Shown: positions 45,148 through 56,030 of the stretch, piece after piece
How positions within the stretch are numbered: position 1 is the first letter of the stretch
Layout of the letters: each line of letters opens with the position of its first letter
NCBI GenBank assembly: GCA_951799425.1
Contig: OX637399.1
Location: forward strand, 15,120,501-15,184,500
Length of the DNA stretch: 64,000 nucleotides
Reading direction: 5' to 3'
Source of the DNA: Ilex aquifolium
Lineage: Eukaryota > Streptophyta > Magnoliopsida > Aquifoliales > Aquifoliaceae
Translations under genes and position numbers: made by a program
Notes under the pieces: generated by a model
What the model saw: only the letters and a program-made list of their open reading frames with translations
What the model was told of the DNA's origin: nothing
Databases searched by the model: none

Positions 45148-46475
45148 TGTTGTCCGAATTTGATATTGACAATTTACGTGCAAGTATACACGATCAACAA
45201 GTAATAAAGTGATAAGTAGAGTATCGTTCACACGGAGAATTATTACTAATAACTTTCAAGTACTAACTTTATATCAATTCAATTTTATTTAAACAATTTG
45301 AATTAAACTATGAATTCACTAATTTAAAACTAAACCTAAAATTACTGAACAATGAGTGATTTCACCGAATAAAAGAATTTAAGATTACAACTTCCCCTAA
45401 TACTTCGTATAAATCTTTCCACTCTCTTTCCAGTTAATTGATCAAAATAAGTTGTTAATTGAGACTTCAAAATTTTTTATCAAACCTCTTCCAATAGTTA
45501 GATGAACATATCTCTCCCAATTAAATTACTATATTCCTATGCAAAATAAGTTGGAATAGATTCATTAAGTCCAAACTCTCATAAAAGTTACACACGGCAT
45601 ATAGGTATATTTATATCCTATACACAAACTCAGCTATTCAATCTGAAGAAAAATCAACTAGACGCATGTCATCATATTCCGATCTAAACCTAGAATTCAT
45701 CTCCCAATTTCATCTAGGTTATCAAATTAATTGATGGTCAAACAATTATATATTAAGCACAAATTATGATAAACAACTCATATATGATCAATAAGTTTTA
45801 GAAACGAGAGTAGATCAACTTAGCTAAACATCAGGTTCCGTTGCAATCTTAATAAAAATTTAGTTCATAATGTAATTGAAAAACATCATTCTCAAATTAA
45901 TAAACATCTTAGAAAATCAAGAAGTAAAAGTAAGAGAAAAGAATGAAAACTTAGTTGTAATCTTCAATATCTCTCTAACTTTCAAGTCCAATCTTCTTCG
46001 TGTCGATTCCTTCGATCCTTGTCTTCAATTTTCTATCAATTCTTGGTTCTTTTCTCTGTTAGTAGCCCCCAAAATCAGTATCCCCTCTTTCCAACTCAAA
46101 CCCTAGCATATATGTCACCTTAGAGTTCAATTTCAGGTCAAAAATAAGTCAGAATTCGCGTCCAGAGCCAACACAAGCGCCTAGGCGCTTAAAACCAGCG
46201 CAGGGGCGCTGAGTTACTGCTTTTCAAGCGCCTAGGCACTGATTAGGCGCTGGGTAGGCGCTTTCCCCTTTTAAGCCTAAAGCTTCCCTTGTTGCTTAGT
46301 CTTCAAAAATCTAACACTTAGGCTCCAAATTGACCTCGTTTCCTTCCAAATGATGATCCCTACAAAATAACATCAAAACACACAAAATAAATAAAAATGA
46401 ACATAAAATATTTGAAAACTTGCAATTTCATCAAGCTGAAAATACTCAATTCGCAGGTATAAAACCCACTCATCA
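45148..46475. mobile_element. Solo LTR L, a different LTR family, inside J's RT
   Basis: Starts TGTTGTCCGAA and ends CACTCATCA. Flanked by AAAAG at 45143-45147 and 46476-46480. Removing it plus one AAAAG restores J's reading frame. 1328 bp, no internal region; orientation not determined. It contains an agcgcctaggcgct palindrome cluster at 46178-46262. Confidence 0.85.
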
Positions 46476-46480
46476 AAAAG

Positions 46481-47220
46481 TTCTTACCCGATGTGAAGAA
46501 ACAAATCTTGTGTTGAATTGTAAAAAATGTCATTTCATGGTCACACAAGGTATTGTTTTAGATCATGTAGTTTTTACAGAGGGAATTGAAGTTGATAAGT
46601 CTAAGATTGATTTGATAGCTAATCTCCCTCCACCTAAGACTGTAAAAGATGTTTGATCCTTTCTAGGCCATGTAGGATTCTACAGAAGATTCATTAAGAA
46701 TTTTATTTCAATATCACGGCCCCTGTGTAATCTCTTATGTCATGATGTACCATTTGATTGGAATGATGCATGTCAATTAGCATTTGATAAATTGAAGAGC
46801 ATGCTTATTTCTGCACCAATAAGACAACTTCCTGACTGGTCCTTATCTTTTGAACTAATGTGTGATTCCAGTGACTATGCAGTAGGAGCTGTCTTAGGCC
46901 AAAGAATAGATAATAAGTCATATGTGATTTATTATGCAAGCAAGACTTTGAATGATGCACAAATGAATTATTCTACTACAGAGAAACAATTGATTGTTGT
47001 TGTATTTGTATTAGATAAATTTCGTTCATATTTAGTTGGATCCTCAATTGTTGTTTTTACTGATCATGTAGCTTTGAAGTATTTGCTCACAAAGAAGGAT
47101 GCTAAACCACGTCTCCTAAGTTAGATACTGTTACTTCAAGAATTTGATCTGATTATCAAAGACAAGAAGGGAGTTGAGAATGTGGTAGCCGATCACTTAT
47201 CGAGGCTGACTTATGATACG
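46481..47220 (+). pseudogene. RT end and RNase H of element J
   Basis: Resumes LTRCEETNLVLNCKKCHFMVTQGIVLDH. A TGA in VKDV-SFLGH (46654-46656) precedes [13 protein letters not shown]. RNase [37 protein letters not shown] (normally EKELLAV), VFTDHVALKYLLTKKDAK, a stop, then VVADHLSRL. The stops are consistent with C-to-T or G-to-A changes. Confidence 0.82.
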
Positions 47221-48580
47221 AAGGAGGAACCTGTTCCAATCAGAGAAACTTTTCTAGATGAACAATTATTTGCAATAGCGGAAGTACCATGGTATGCAGA
47301 TATAGTCAATTACTTAGCTATAGGTACTATTCCTTTCCATTTTACCCGGACCGACAGAAATAAATTTTTGAGAGGTACGCAATTTCTTTTGGGATGACCC
47401 CTATATGTTCAAGTATTGTAAAGATCAAATCATTAGGCATTGTGTACCCAATCATGAAATCGGTCAGTTCATATCATTTTTTCATTCCGACGCTTGCGGA
47501 GAGCATTTTTCTTCAAAGAAAACCACTGCTAAAATTTTACAGTGTGGATTTTATTGGCCCACTTTTTTTAAAGATGTGCATGTCTTTTGTCTGAATTGTG
47601 ACAGATGTCAAAGAATGGGGAATATTTCAAAAAGGAACATTATGCCATTAAACCCTATTTTAATCATTGAAATTTTTTATTGTTGGGGCATTGATTTTAT
47701 GGGACCATTTCTCCCATCCTTTGGTTATCTGTACATTTTGGTTGTCGTTGATTATGTTTTCAAATGGGTAGAAGAAATCCCATGTCAGAATAATGATCAC
47801 CGCACAGTGGTCAAGTTTTTAAAAGAAAATATTTTGTCAAGATTTGGGATTCCTAGAGCTATTTTCAGTGACAGGGGTACACATTTTTGCAATAATGTTT
47901 TTAAAAATCTCAGGAAAAAATATTTGATTTCTCACAAAATATCAGCCCCCTATCATCCCCAGACAAATGGACAAGCTGAACTGGCCAATAGGGAGATAAA
48001 ATATATTTTAGAGAAAACAGTGAATCCGGACCGCAAAGATTGGTCTCTGAGACTGACTGATGCGCTTTGGGCTTACCGTACTGCATACAAAACTATTTTG
48101 GAAATGTCTACTTATCGATTAGTTTACGGTAAACCAAGTCACTTACCTGTGGAATTAGAACATCGAGCATACTGGACAATCAAAACGATGAATTTTGAAA
48201 TTGATAAAGCCAGTGCATCCCGCAAACTTCAAATTAATGAATTAGAAGAGTTAAGAAATGAAGCATATGAGAATGCTAAGATTGCTAAATCCATAATGAA
48301 AATCATTCATGATAAGAATATAGTGCGGAAGGCTTTTGAACCATCTCAGAAAGTTATGTTATATAATTCAAGACTCCGTCTATTACCTGGTAAGTTAAGG
48401 TCAAGATGGACCGGCCCCTATATTGTCAAGCAAGTTTTCGAGCATGGGGCAGTTGAAATTGAGAATCCATTGTCTGGAAATGTTTTCAAAGTAAACGGTC
48501 AAAGACTTAAGCCGTATCATGATAATTTTGTTCAAGATGTGAGTTTCATTCAACTAATGGAACCGGTGTATGTGCTTTAA
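47221..48580 (+). pseudogene. Integrase of element J, long open frame
   Basis: The frame from 47405 to 48580 (391 codons) is open. Zinc-binding part: [16 protein letters not shown] and FCLNCDRCQ. Catalytic residues: WGIDFMGPF (Asp), [10 protein letters not shown] (Asp), [17 protein letters not shown] (Glu). The C-terminal part is [45 protein letters not shown] and [12 protein letters not shown], ending MEPVYVL. A frameshift near 47390 separates it from the upstream frame. It is the best-preserved integrase in the window and shows that Glu is the ancestral residue where B and F have a stop. No chromodomain is seen. Confidence 0.85.
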
Positions 48581-48854
48581 AAAGTTTTCATAAGTGTTTG
48601 TTGGAAATAGTTGTACTAATCGTTTATTGTTTGTTTTATAGATTAGGTTTTGTACTATGGATATGTCTCGTCTCTAGATCTAATTAACAGTTGTCTATCT
48701 TTTATTTCATTATGCTATACATTGAGGACAATTTTTAATTTCGGTTGAGGGAGGGAACAATTCATATTCGTCTTTGTGACTGGCAGACGTTAAAGAACTG
48801 GATATTGAGTTATTTTCGAGTCAATTTTCAAAAAAATTCAAAATTTTCAAAAAG
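48581..48854 (+). other. Post-integrase stretch with a weak internal PPT (element J)
   Basis: 'cattgaggacaattttt' at 48720 followed by 'cggttgagggaggg' matches the internal-PPT context of B and F, but degenerate. Confidence 0.5.
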
Positions 48855-49253
48855 ATGGATGCGCAATTGTTTTGGTTTAATATGAGCATTATGTGCATTT
48901 TTTCAAAAGATATACATTCTTTGATCATAACGAAAGCAAGAATTGTTAGAAAGTTAGAAATCATCGAAGGTCAAGCAAAACCCTTGTGTGGAAAGAGTAC
49001 ATTTGCCAAACGCCGACGAGCGAATCATCTCAGTGGTTGTGTGAAGTGCGGTCATTTAATGCATTTCAAAGAATACAATCAGTGTGCGGAACCAATTTCA
49101 GGTCGAGCATTAGATCGTCTTGATTGGATTAGGAATGGGCAGAGTAAAGAATACCCTGAGACGCCATCCTACTCCACTCTCATGTTAACAAGATACGTGA
49201 GAAGTGAAATTAACCATGTCATTGGTGTTGTTGATTTAGAGGATTCGGATTGA
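48855..49253 (+). CDS. Small ORF between integrase and extra ORF in J, possible CCHC protein
   Basis: 132 codons, ATG at 48855, TGA at 49251. I do not recognise the family. The middle is basic (GKSTFAKRRRANHL), followed by GCVKCGHLMHFKEYNQCAE. Read as CX2CX4HX6C this resembles a retroelement zinc knuckle but with a longer last gap. The end is hydrophobic-acidic (HVIGVVDLEDSD). No counterpart was found between integrase and the spacer in B or F. It could be a captured or transposed nucleocapsid-like piece, a remnant of the extra ORF's start, or chance. Real translation is unproven. Confidence 0.4.
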   Translation: MDAQLFWFNMSIMCIFSKDIHSLIITKARIVRKLEIIEGQAKPLCGKSTFAKRRRANHLSGCVKCGHLMHFKEYNQCAEPISGRALDRLDWIRNGQSKEYPETPSYSTLMLTRYVRSEINHVIGVVDLEDSD

Positions 49254-49506
49254 ATTTGAATTGATCAAGGAATGTGTGGAACCCATTTTGTGTAAATAGA
49301 ATAATTAGGGTTTTATTTTATTATGTTGTTCTATTGTGTTTAATTTTATTTTGTTAAGTGTTTAATAGGAAAGTTAGTAGGTTAGTAGTATAATAGTGGA
49401 TTAATCTGATATTTTTAATTTTAGGAAAATAACTGAAGCAGTCCAGCAGTCTAGTAGTCTACAGAAGCAAAACAGGCAGCATTCCAGTACATCCTCACCG
49501 TACGGG

Positions 49507-49545
49507 CGGTGGTGGTGGTGTCCGGATCGTCCTACTTATATAAAA
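49507..49545 (+). promoter_or_regulatory. LTR-shared 20-mer and TATA box before J's extra ORF
   Basis: cggtggtggtggtgtccgga at 49507-49526 is identical to 52875-52894 in J's 3' LTR. It is followed at 49536-49545 by 'ttatataaaa'. The extra ORF ATG is at 49761. Inference: internal promoter. Confidence 0.6.
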
Positions 49546-49760
49546 ACCCAGCAGGCGTGAAACTGATCAGTTTCCAGTTTCCCTCGCATGCCAAATACGA
49601 AAACAGCAGCATTCTACACCCTTTTCTTCCTCAAATCTGCAATACAAGGCCGTTTTTCTTCAAAAAAAAATTCGATCAATCACTTACCAGTGCCATATTC
49701 TAGGTTTCTACCGATCAGAATCCGTTAAAAGCGAGCAATTAGAGAGAAATCAAGAGAAAG

Positions 49761-50732
49761 ATGGATCCAAGGCTTAGAACACGAGGATCTTCGAGTCGAG
49801 CACAAAGAGGCCAATCTTCGTAACCCAAAGCACCTCTGTAACAACCCCAGCCAGGAAATATCAACAACAATGAGGTATTTGAGAATGTTGAACAACAAGT
49901 CTAGTACGATACTAATTTTCTCTCTAAAACTATTATTCCTGAAAGGCCGGTGATTTATGAAGATCTTGAGAATATAGGGGTTAGACAAATACTTGTTGCA
50001 CGTGGATGGCTAGGCTATGTTAGATTTTTTATGCCTTCTTATGATTGTTTAGTCCGAGAATTCTATAGCAATGCACAAGTAACTGGGGAGAGAGAACTTC
50101 ATGTGTTTGTCAGGGGTAGAGTTTTTCAAGTTACACCGGCTACTATAGCCAATGTTTTTCAGCCTATGCCAAGACATCCCAACCCGCAATACCCTTATAC
50201 TCAAGTGCCCAATCTGAATGATGTAGGGATAGAATTGACAGAAAATCCAAACTATGTATGGGGGAGGCCGAACAAGTATATAAAGTAAGGGGATTTGACA
50301 GACAAATACCAGATATTAAATTTGATAACTCTTAATATTTTGTTACCCCAAGCTCAGAAGAATCAAATATACACTGAGAAGGCCTACTTCTTGTATGCTT
50401 TTGGGATGGGACATACAATTGATCTCCCGAACCTTATCATCGACCAGATGCTTATTACTGTGAAAGCCAAGAAATCCTCACTTCCATATGCTATGTTAGT
50501 GTCTGAGATTTGCAGGACTAAGGGAGTGATTCTAGATCCCTTGTGGCAAACGATAGAGCACTTTGCTCCATTGGACAAGACTTCTCTAAGAAAGAGTCAT
50601 GGAGTCCAGCCCGAGGAGCAGCCCGAAGTACCGCCAGCACCACAGGAGGAGCCATTCCAAGGAGGAGAAGATTTTCACCCACCAGAGCAGCCGCAACCAC
50701 AGGAGGATCAGCCGTACATACCTAGAGACTAG
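49761..50732 (+). pseudogene. Env-position extra ORF of element J
   Basis: The ATG at 49761 (MDPRLRTRGSSSRAQRGQ) opens a single frame that runs to 50732 with four in-frame stops (three before 49906, one at 50286-50288). All can be explained by CAA or CAG turning to TAA or TAG. Core: RFFMPSYDCLVREFYSNA, VRGRVFQVTPATIANVFQ, KAYFLYAFGMGHTIDLPNLI and SLPYAMLVSEICRTKGV, matching the plant transposon-protein family seen in B and F. The tail is Pro/Gln/Glu-rich, not Asp/Glu-rich as in F. Unlike F, no clear N-terminal hydrophobic segment is seen. In J this ORF lies before the conserved spacer, not after it. Confidence 0.75.
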
Positions 50733-52595
50733 TATCACACAGCTGAATAGACGCATGGATGATTATGAGTAGAACCAGTCTGAGATATTGAGGCTACTCA
50801 GAGGACATTTTGGTGGAGGCCCTTCTACATCATGATCAGAGACCTTTCAAGATCCCACACATTATCTCTACTTCTACTACCACTTTCTCGAACACTTGTT
50901 AATTTCTGCATTTTCATTTTAGTATTTATGTTTTGAATGTTGTTTTGAAGGATGTTTTTGAAGTAATTTAATTTATGTTTTGCTTAAATTGTGTTAAGTT
51001 AGGATGCATATTTCATGTGATTCACGTTACAATTAGGTTATTATTCTTATGCTTTGCAGGGATTCCCTTAACCCGATTGTGCGGGATTTTCATATGTTGG
51101 TTGTGCACTATCCTAATATTTTCATTTAAACTCATATTTTGAAGACGTAAAATTCCTTATTTTGAGAACTTTTTGAAATATTACACTCCTTTATTAAGCT
51201 TACATATGTAGTGGAGATGTAAAAACCCTATTGCAAATTTTGAGCCTATCCTCTTTGGAGAGATATTTCACACTTACTCAAGTAAGAATTTTCGATTCAA
51301 CGATTAATTTCTTTGAATAATCTCATTATTTTTGTTTTGATTAGCACTCATTGAATTACATGGTTAGCATTTTCCTTAAATTTTCAATATGGAACTATAC
51401 AGGTGTATGATTTCTGGAAAATGATCTTTGGCCATCTTTGATTTAATTTTGAGTCTTAGCCATTTATTTTACAAAATTATATCCCTAGTTAGCCGTGATT
51501 GAGCCTTTAAAGTATAAATTCTTTTTCATGAAACCCATATGTTAACCGAGCCACAAGAAAATATATTTAACATACATTTGCTATCTAATTTTCTTGCACC
51601 CTCTTTTAAATCAGTATGATACAGAAAGGCAAGAGCAAAAGCAAAGGAAGAAAAGAGAAAAAAGAAAAGAAGATGGTGGCTACTGTTCAAAAGAAAGAAA
51701 AGTCTGTGGGAAGAAAGAAACCAAAAAGGAAAGAAAAACATAAAAGAGCCAAGAAAGTGAAAAATGAGCAAGAAAATAAAAGAATGAAATACCATGCATG
51801 TGAAAGTTTTGAAAAGCTAGAAAGAGGTGTGCCACACTACATAAGAAAGGATAGCTTTTGAATACCATTGACGTCGTTTCTTAAACCCTAAACCCATGGC
51901 CACATTATAACCTTACTAAAGTCCTTTTTTATTCTAGAGATCATGTATATGTATTGTTTCCATCCATTAATGAAGAGGAAGTGTTGATTATGTATTTGAT
52001 GTTGTGTTAGTATTCCTTTCATGAGATTATGTCAAATTCCAGTTTTATTCCAATAACCGTTCTTTTGATATTACATGTTAAATTATTTGTTTTGTTAACA
52101 ATATTCTTATCACATGTAATTTTTGAGTGATAGTCACTATAACGAGAGTGTGTTCTTTGCTGAGTGATTTTCAAGAAAGGATTGACATCGAGGCTAATTT
52201 TTGTACAAGCAAAGTGAAGGGTGGTGATATTTCTTTAGTGATTTTCGAAGTAAATGAATCATTGCACACACACACGAATTTTTCTGAAAATACATGTATA
52301 GTGTCACAGCTAATGTGTGTTACTCTCATAGTGATCAGGGAAGGGAGGTATCCTACCAAATCAGAGGAATGGTGATTTAATTTTATCTGTGAAAAATATG
52401 AATTATTGTATTCTAACCATTGAAGTTTGTATGTAGCTTCACTGAAAACCTACACGAGACAAAAATCATCCACTAGGGATCACCTAGGAGTTTAACGGCT
52501 TGTTCCATATGCTAAATGCAATCGTGTCATCTACGAAAGTGATTTTATGTTGTTTTGTTTGTATTTATCTTAATTACTAGGGACTAGTAATATTT
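50733..52595 (+). other. Conserved non-coding spacer (element J)
   Basis: Shares with F and A: 'aataatctcatta' (51313), 'gccatctttga' (51430), 'gccgtgattgagcc' (51492), a purine-rich tract (51610-51800) and 'catgagattatgtcaa' (52020). A 3' block shared with A has 'cacgagacaaaa' and 'catatgctaaatgcaat' (52445-52525). The Lys-rich frame at 51616-51861 is the purine tract, not a gene. Confidence 0.7.
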
Positions 52596-52607
52596 ATGTT
52601 GGGGGTG
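52596..52607 (+). promoter_or_regulatory. 3' polypurine tract (element J)
   Basis: 'atgttgggggtg' directly before the LTR start TGATTAACCC. Confidence 0.75.
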
Positions 52608-54086
52608 TGATTAACCCTAATTAGTGCGTAATTGAGTTAGGTTAATAGGTCAATTATGTCAGTTAAAAGAGTTAATGTACGTCAGATTAGGGTTAATGCG
52701 TAAATTAGGGTTAATGCGTTAACTGTTGTTAATTTAAGGGTTTTGTACGTAAAAGCTGCAAACTAAAGAGGAAGCAACTCTCAAAGCTTTAACTGTCAAG
52801 GGGAGCAAGTGTAATATCAAGTCTACATCAAGCAAAGACCCACACCAAAATCCAAAGGATTAGGGGCGTCCGAACGGTGGTGGTGGTGTCCGGAAGGTCC
52901 CCTTAAACCGCCTTAGCCTCCTTCTCTCCCATTGGTTGGATTATGCAACAAAGATGCTGATTGGTCCATTCTGCCACCCTGCCGCCTCTAGCCTTCTATA
53001 ATTAGGCCCCTGCAGTTTCATTTCCAAAAAGGTTCAGAAGGAGATAAGTCCAGAGAGAGGGAGAGAATCCAGGAGAGTCAGGGTCAGTCAGAAAACTTCC
53101 AAAAAGAGTCCAGTGAGTGAGAGAAAGTCATAACAGTAAAGCGAAGCCCTACCGAACCACTTCTAGCCCAATTTCTAGCTTACTTTCGTCCGAAGCTTTC
53201 CTTATTTCTACATTTATGTTATATCTTTCTACTTGGAGGGTTGAACCTCTGCCACTTTTGTGCCCTAACCGGTATTAAGAGTGGTCGTGTTTCAGTGTCG
53301 TTGTTTTGTTTAGTGTTGTAATGGAACTGTCTTACATTTCTTGCTTGTCTGTAGCAATGGAGTGTGAGTAGTCCACCTTTACCCTTCGGTGAAGGGTGAC
53401 CATATGTAAGATATTGTTTGAGTTATTGGAATGCCAATGTAATAACTATGTTTTATTGTTATATATATGTCTCATACTGATGGATGGTTACATTTATAAT
53501 ATACTCATGGTTATGAACATCGAGTAGTACCTAATGCTATATACCATACTATCTGGTTAACTATAGTTGTTTAACTATTGCATGGTACAGATATGCCGAT
53601 TAAATAATTCAAGTATTCCTCCTGAATGACTTGCCTTCTGGTTTACTTGGGTTATCCGATTGTCGCATAGAGATATACTTGCCGGCTAACCTAATCAGTT
53701 GTTGGATAGGATTTAATATACATCATACCTACCGGTTGACTTTCCAGTGAAATGGGGGTTAATTGTTGTAAGGTGGCATTTCCAATACTTAGCCAATATA
53801 CTGCATATGGAATCCCCGATCTGGAGGGTATCTTTTACTTATTCCATTTCGAATCTTTTAATTACCACATTTCTGTAATTTTAAGTTAGTTTATTTTACT
53901 TGTTCTAAGCTCACACCACCAGCTCTCTTATTCCAATTTTTAACCGTAACAGCTTCACTGTTTTTATTTTGATTTCCAATATTCAGTTCCCTGTTGGATC
54001 GACCTCAGACATAAACATAGTATTATATTGCAATTTGACCACTTATACTTGGGTGTAATACCACTATTCATATCGAAAGTGAGTCA
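52608..54086 (+). repeat. 3' LTR of element J (right end tentative)
   Basis: Starts TGATTAACCC. The start is fixed by the PPT. The end near 'gaaagtgagtca' (54086) is a guess from the usual CA end; there is no second LTR to compare with. It contains the 20-mer at 52875-52894 and a possible TATA ('tctataatta' near 52996). Confidence 0.65.
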
Positions 54087-55860
54087 ACTATGCCCCAGGC
54101 TTAGGTTGTTATGACTCCTTGGCTCATAGTATGTCCAGTGCTATCAGTAGGGTTTTGCTTCATAACGCTATTATAGGGGGGTACTCCGCGAAAGGGTGTT
54201 AGGCCAACTTCCCCAGGGACCCCTATGCCCCTAAGCCTTGACACATAGAAACAAGGCACAGCCCCAACAAATGCTTGTCATATGTGGAGGTAAGGCATTC
54301 TAAAGTCCGAAACCCGAAATGCGGGGCCGATGATTGGAGGGAACCCCTTGTTGGCGGAAGCCCCATGCATGGCTGAGGGAGGCAGTGCATGCATTGGCAC
54401 GTTGGGCATGATTAGTGGATGAATTGAAGACTTATGCATGGCTGAGTGAAGTAACTCTTGCATGGGCACGATTGGGTGCAATCAGTGGGTGATTGAAACC
54501 CCATGTATGGCTGGACGTAGCAGCTAATGCATGGGCACAAGCAAGCATGCAAGCAAAGGCTAATCGGGTGGCTCGATTTGTGGGACAATGCTAGCTTGGA
54601 AGACCAAGTCATGGGCTGGACATGGCTAAGCACGAAGTCAAGGCTAATCGGGTGTTGTGGGCTCGCAAAGAAAGTAGATGCACAACATGTGAGACGGTTC
54701 CGAACGGTTGTGGCATGTGCCCTGCAGATGGTGACGGTTTCAAACAATTGCTGGCAAGTGTATGACATGCAGGGGCGGTTCTGTGCAAAATGCTAGCATG
54801 TGCACAGCATGAGGATGCTTGCATGTGTACTCAACATACACAACAGTTGAAGGCAGTTGTTGGCTAGGTCAGCCAACAGTTGCGACTGCCCCTTTCCATG
54901 ACCAGCATATGTGGGAGTGGCAATGCATCTCAACCTTCATCAACAGGCTGTAGGTGGCTTTGTGGGCAAATCTGGTATAGCTTTGCAGTTGCCTAAGCAA
55001 TTGGGCTTTATAACCTCCATTCTGTATGCTATAAATAGACATGCTTAGGTCTGCAATGCAACCAAGAGAATTGAACACATTTTTGTAAACAGACCCTGAT
55101 TGAGTGTTCCATTAGGCTTTATTGAGAAAGAAAAGGTTGGGTCATTGGCCTATAAAGCTTGTGTGTTTTGTGTTTGCTTGTTGTGTCTATATTCTTTTCA
55201 TTGTGTGCATTCTATAAGCAATCGTGTACATTGGCTGAAACTAAGTGTCAGATCTCAATGCCATCACAAGACAAATTTTAGTGAAAAATTAATCCCGTTG
55301 ACACTTGCCCAAATACTCCTTGACTCATTCTAAAAAATCACGTAAGGCAATGTCCTTTAAATTTTTTTAATTATCATTCTGCCTTGGACAAATACTCCTT
55401 GACCCATTCTAAAAGATCACATAAGGCAATCTCCCCGTTTTACTAAAGGTGATCAATGCCATATTGTACATACAAGTTTTCATGCATGTCTGACTACGCC
55501 CAACTCTAGTTTGGGTCAAGTTTCCATCGCACTACTTTTTGATGCTCATCACAAATAACAAACCCACTAAAGATCAATTTGAACATGTTCGTTATAGGGG
55601 AAAATGGAACATTCATCCAAAAAAATACTATAAAAACCACAAAAGCTATAAACAAGAGAATAAAAAAACCACCAAAGCCACAATTACAAAGAAATACAAA
55701 ATACTATTAAGTATTCAGCAGCTCAACTCATCTGCTAGCAAATTCGCACAAAACCCACCCCCACCATTTTTCTTCCTTTTAGACTTTGGAGAACTGATTG
55801 CATATCTGAGGAAACGCACGCAAATTTTTCTCCTCTTTCCTCCTGCATGCACAAAATAAT
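54087..55860. repeat. Degraded repetitive DNA between J and the EH gene
   Basis: No protein gene is recognised. It includes three ~69-bp units (54361-54540), a TATA-like 'tataaataga' (near 55030) inside what may be an old LTR, and a ~46-bp direct repeat (55309-55354 and 55389-55434, 80 bp apart). The 106-codon frame at 55539-55859 is low complexity and not convincing. Confidence 0.5.
54361..54540. repeat. Diverged tandem repeat, ~69-bp period, three units
   Basis: 'atgcatggctgag' or a variant starts at 54365, 54434 and 54503. Each is followed by a 'tgcatg...ggcac' block. Confidence 0.6.
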
Positions 55861-56030
55861 ATGCGGGATAAATACAGCAGAATTAGCACCAGACATTATC
55901 ACCGTCCATCTGCGTTCAACTCTTGTTCCACGCTAAACAACATACAAAATATTGCCATCGCATTGACACGATGAAAAGTAGTAGAGCATGAACAGCTTCC
56001 ATAGAATAAAATGAAGTATGAATCAGGCAC
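55861..56030 (-). other. Probable 3' UTR of the EH/Pan1-like gene
   Basis: Directly downstream of the stop codon on the minus strand. AT-rich. The exact poly(A) site is not identified. Confidence 0.5.

Larger units (their letters stand above)
43977..54086 (+). mobile_element. Element J: diverged Athila element lacking 5' LTR and gag
   Basis: Starts inside the protease and runs through RT/RNase H (interrupted by solo LTR L), integrase, a small extra ORF, the env-position ORF, a conserved spacer, PPT and 3' LTR. Protein identity to B/F looks moderate, so J is a different family. It is AT-richer than B/F. The right end is approximate. Confidence 0.8.

Noticed and set aside
51616..51861. 81-codon Lys/Glu-rich frame
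   Set aside because: It is the translation of a purine-rich tract that recurs in A, B and F without a conserved frame.
54278..54824. Overlapping Cys/His-rich frames (about 70-120 codons) on the minus strand
   Set aside because: They arise from the atgcatgg-rich tandem repeats; no known domain and no conserved frame.
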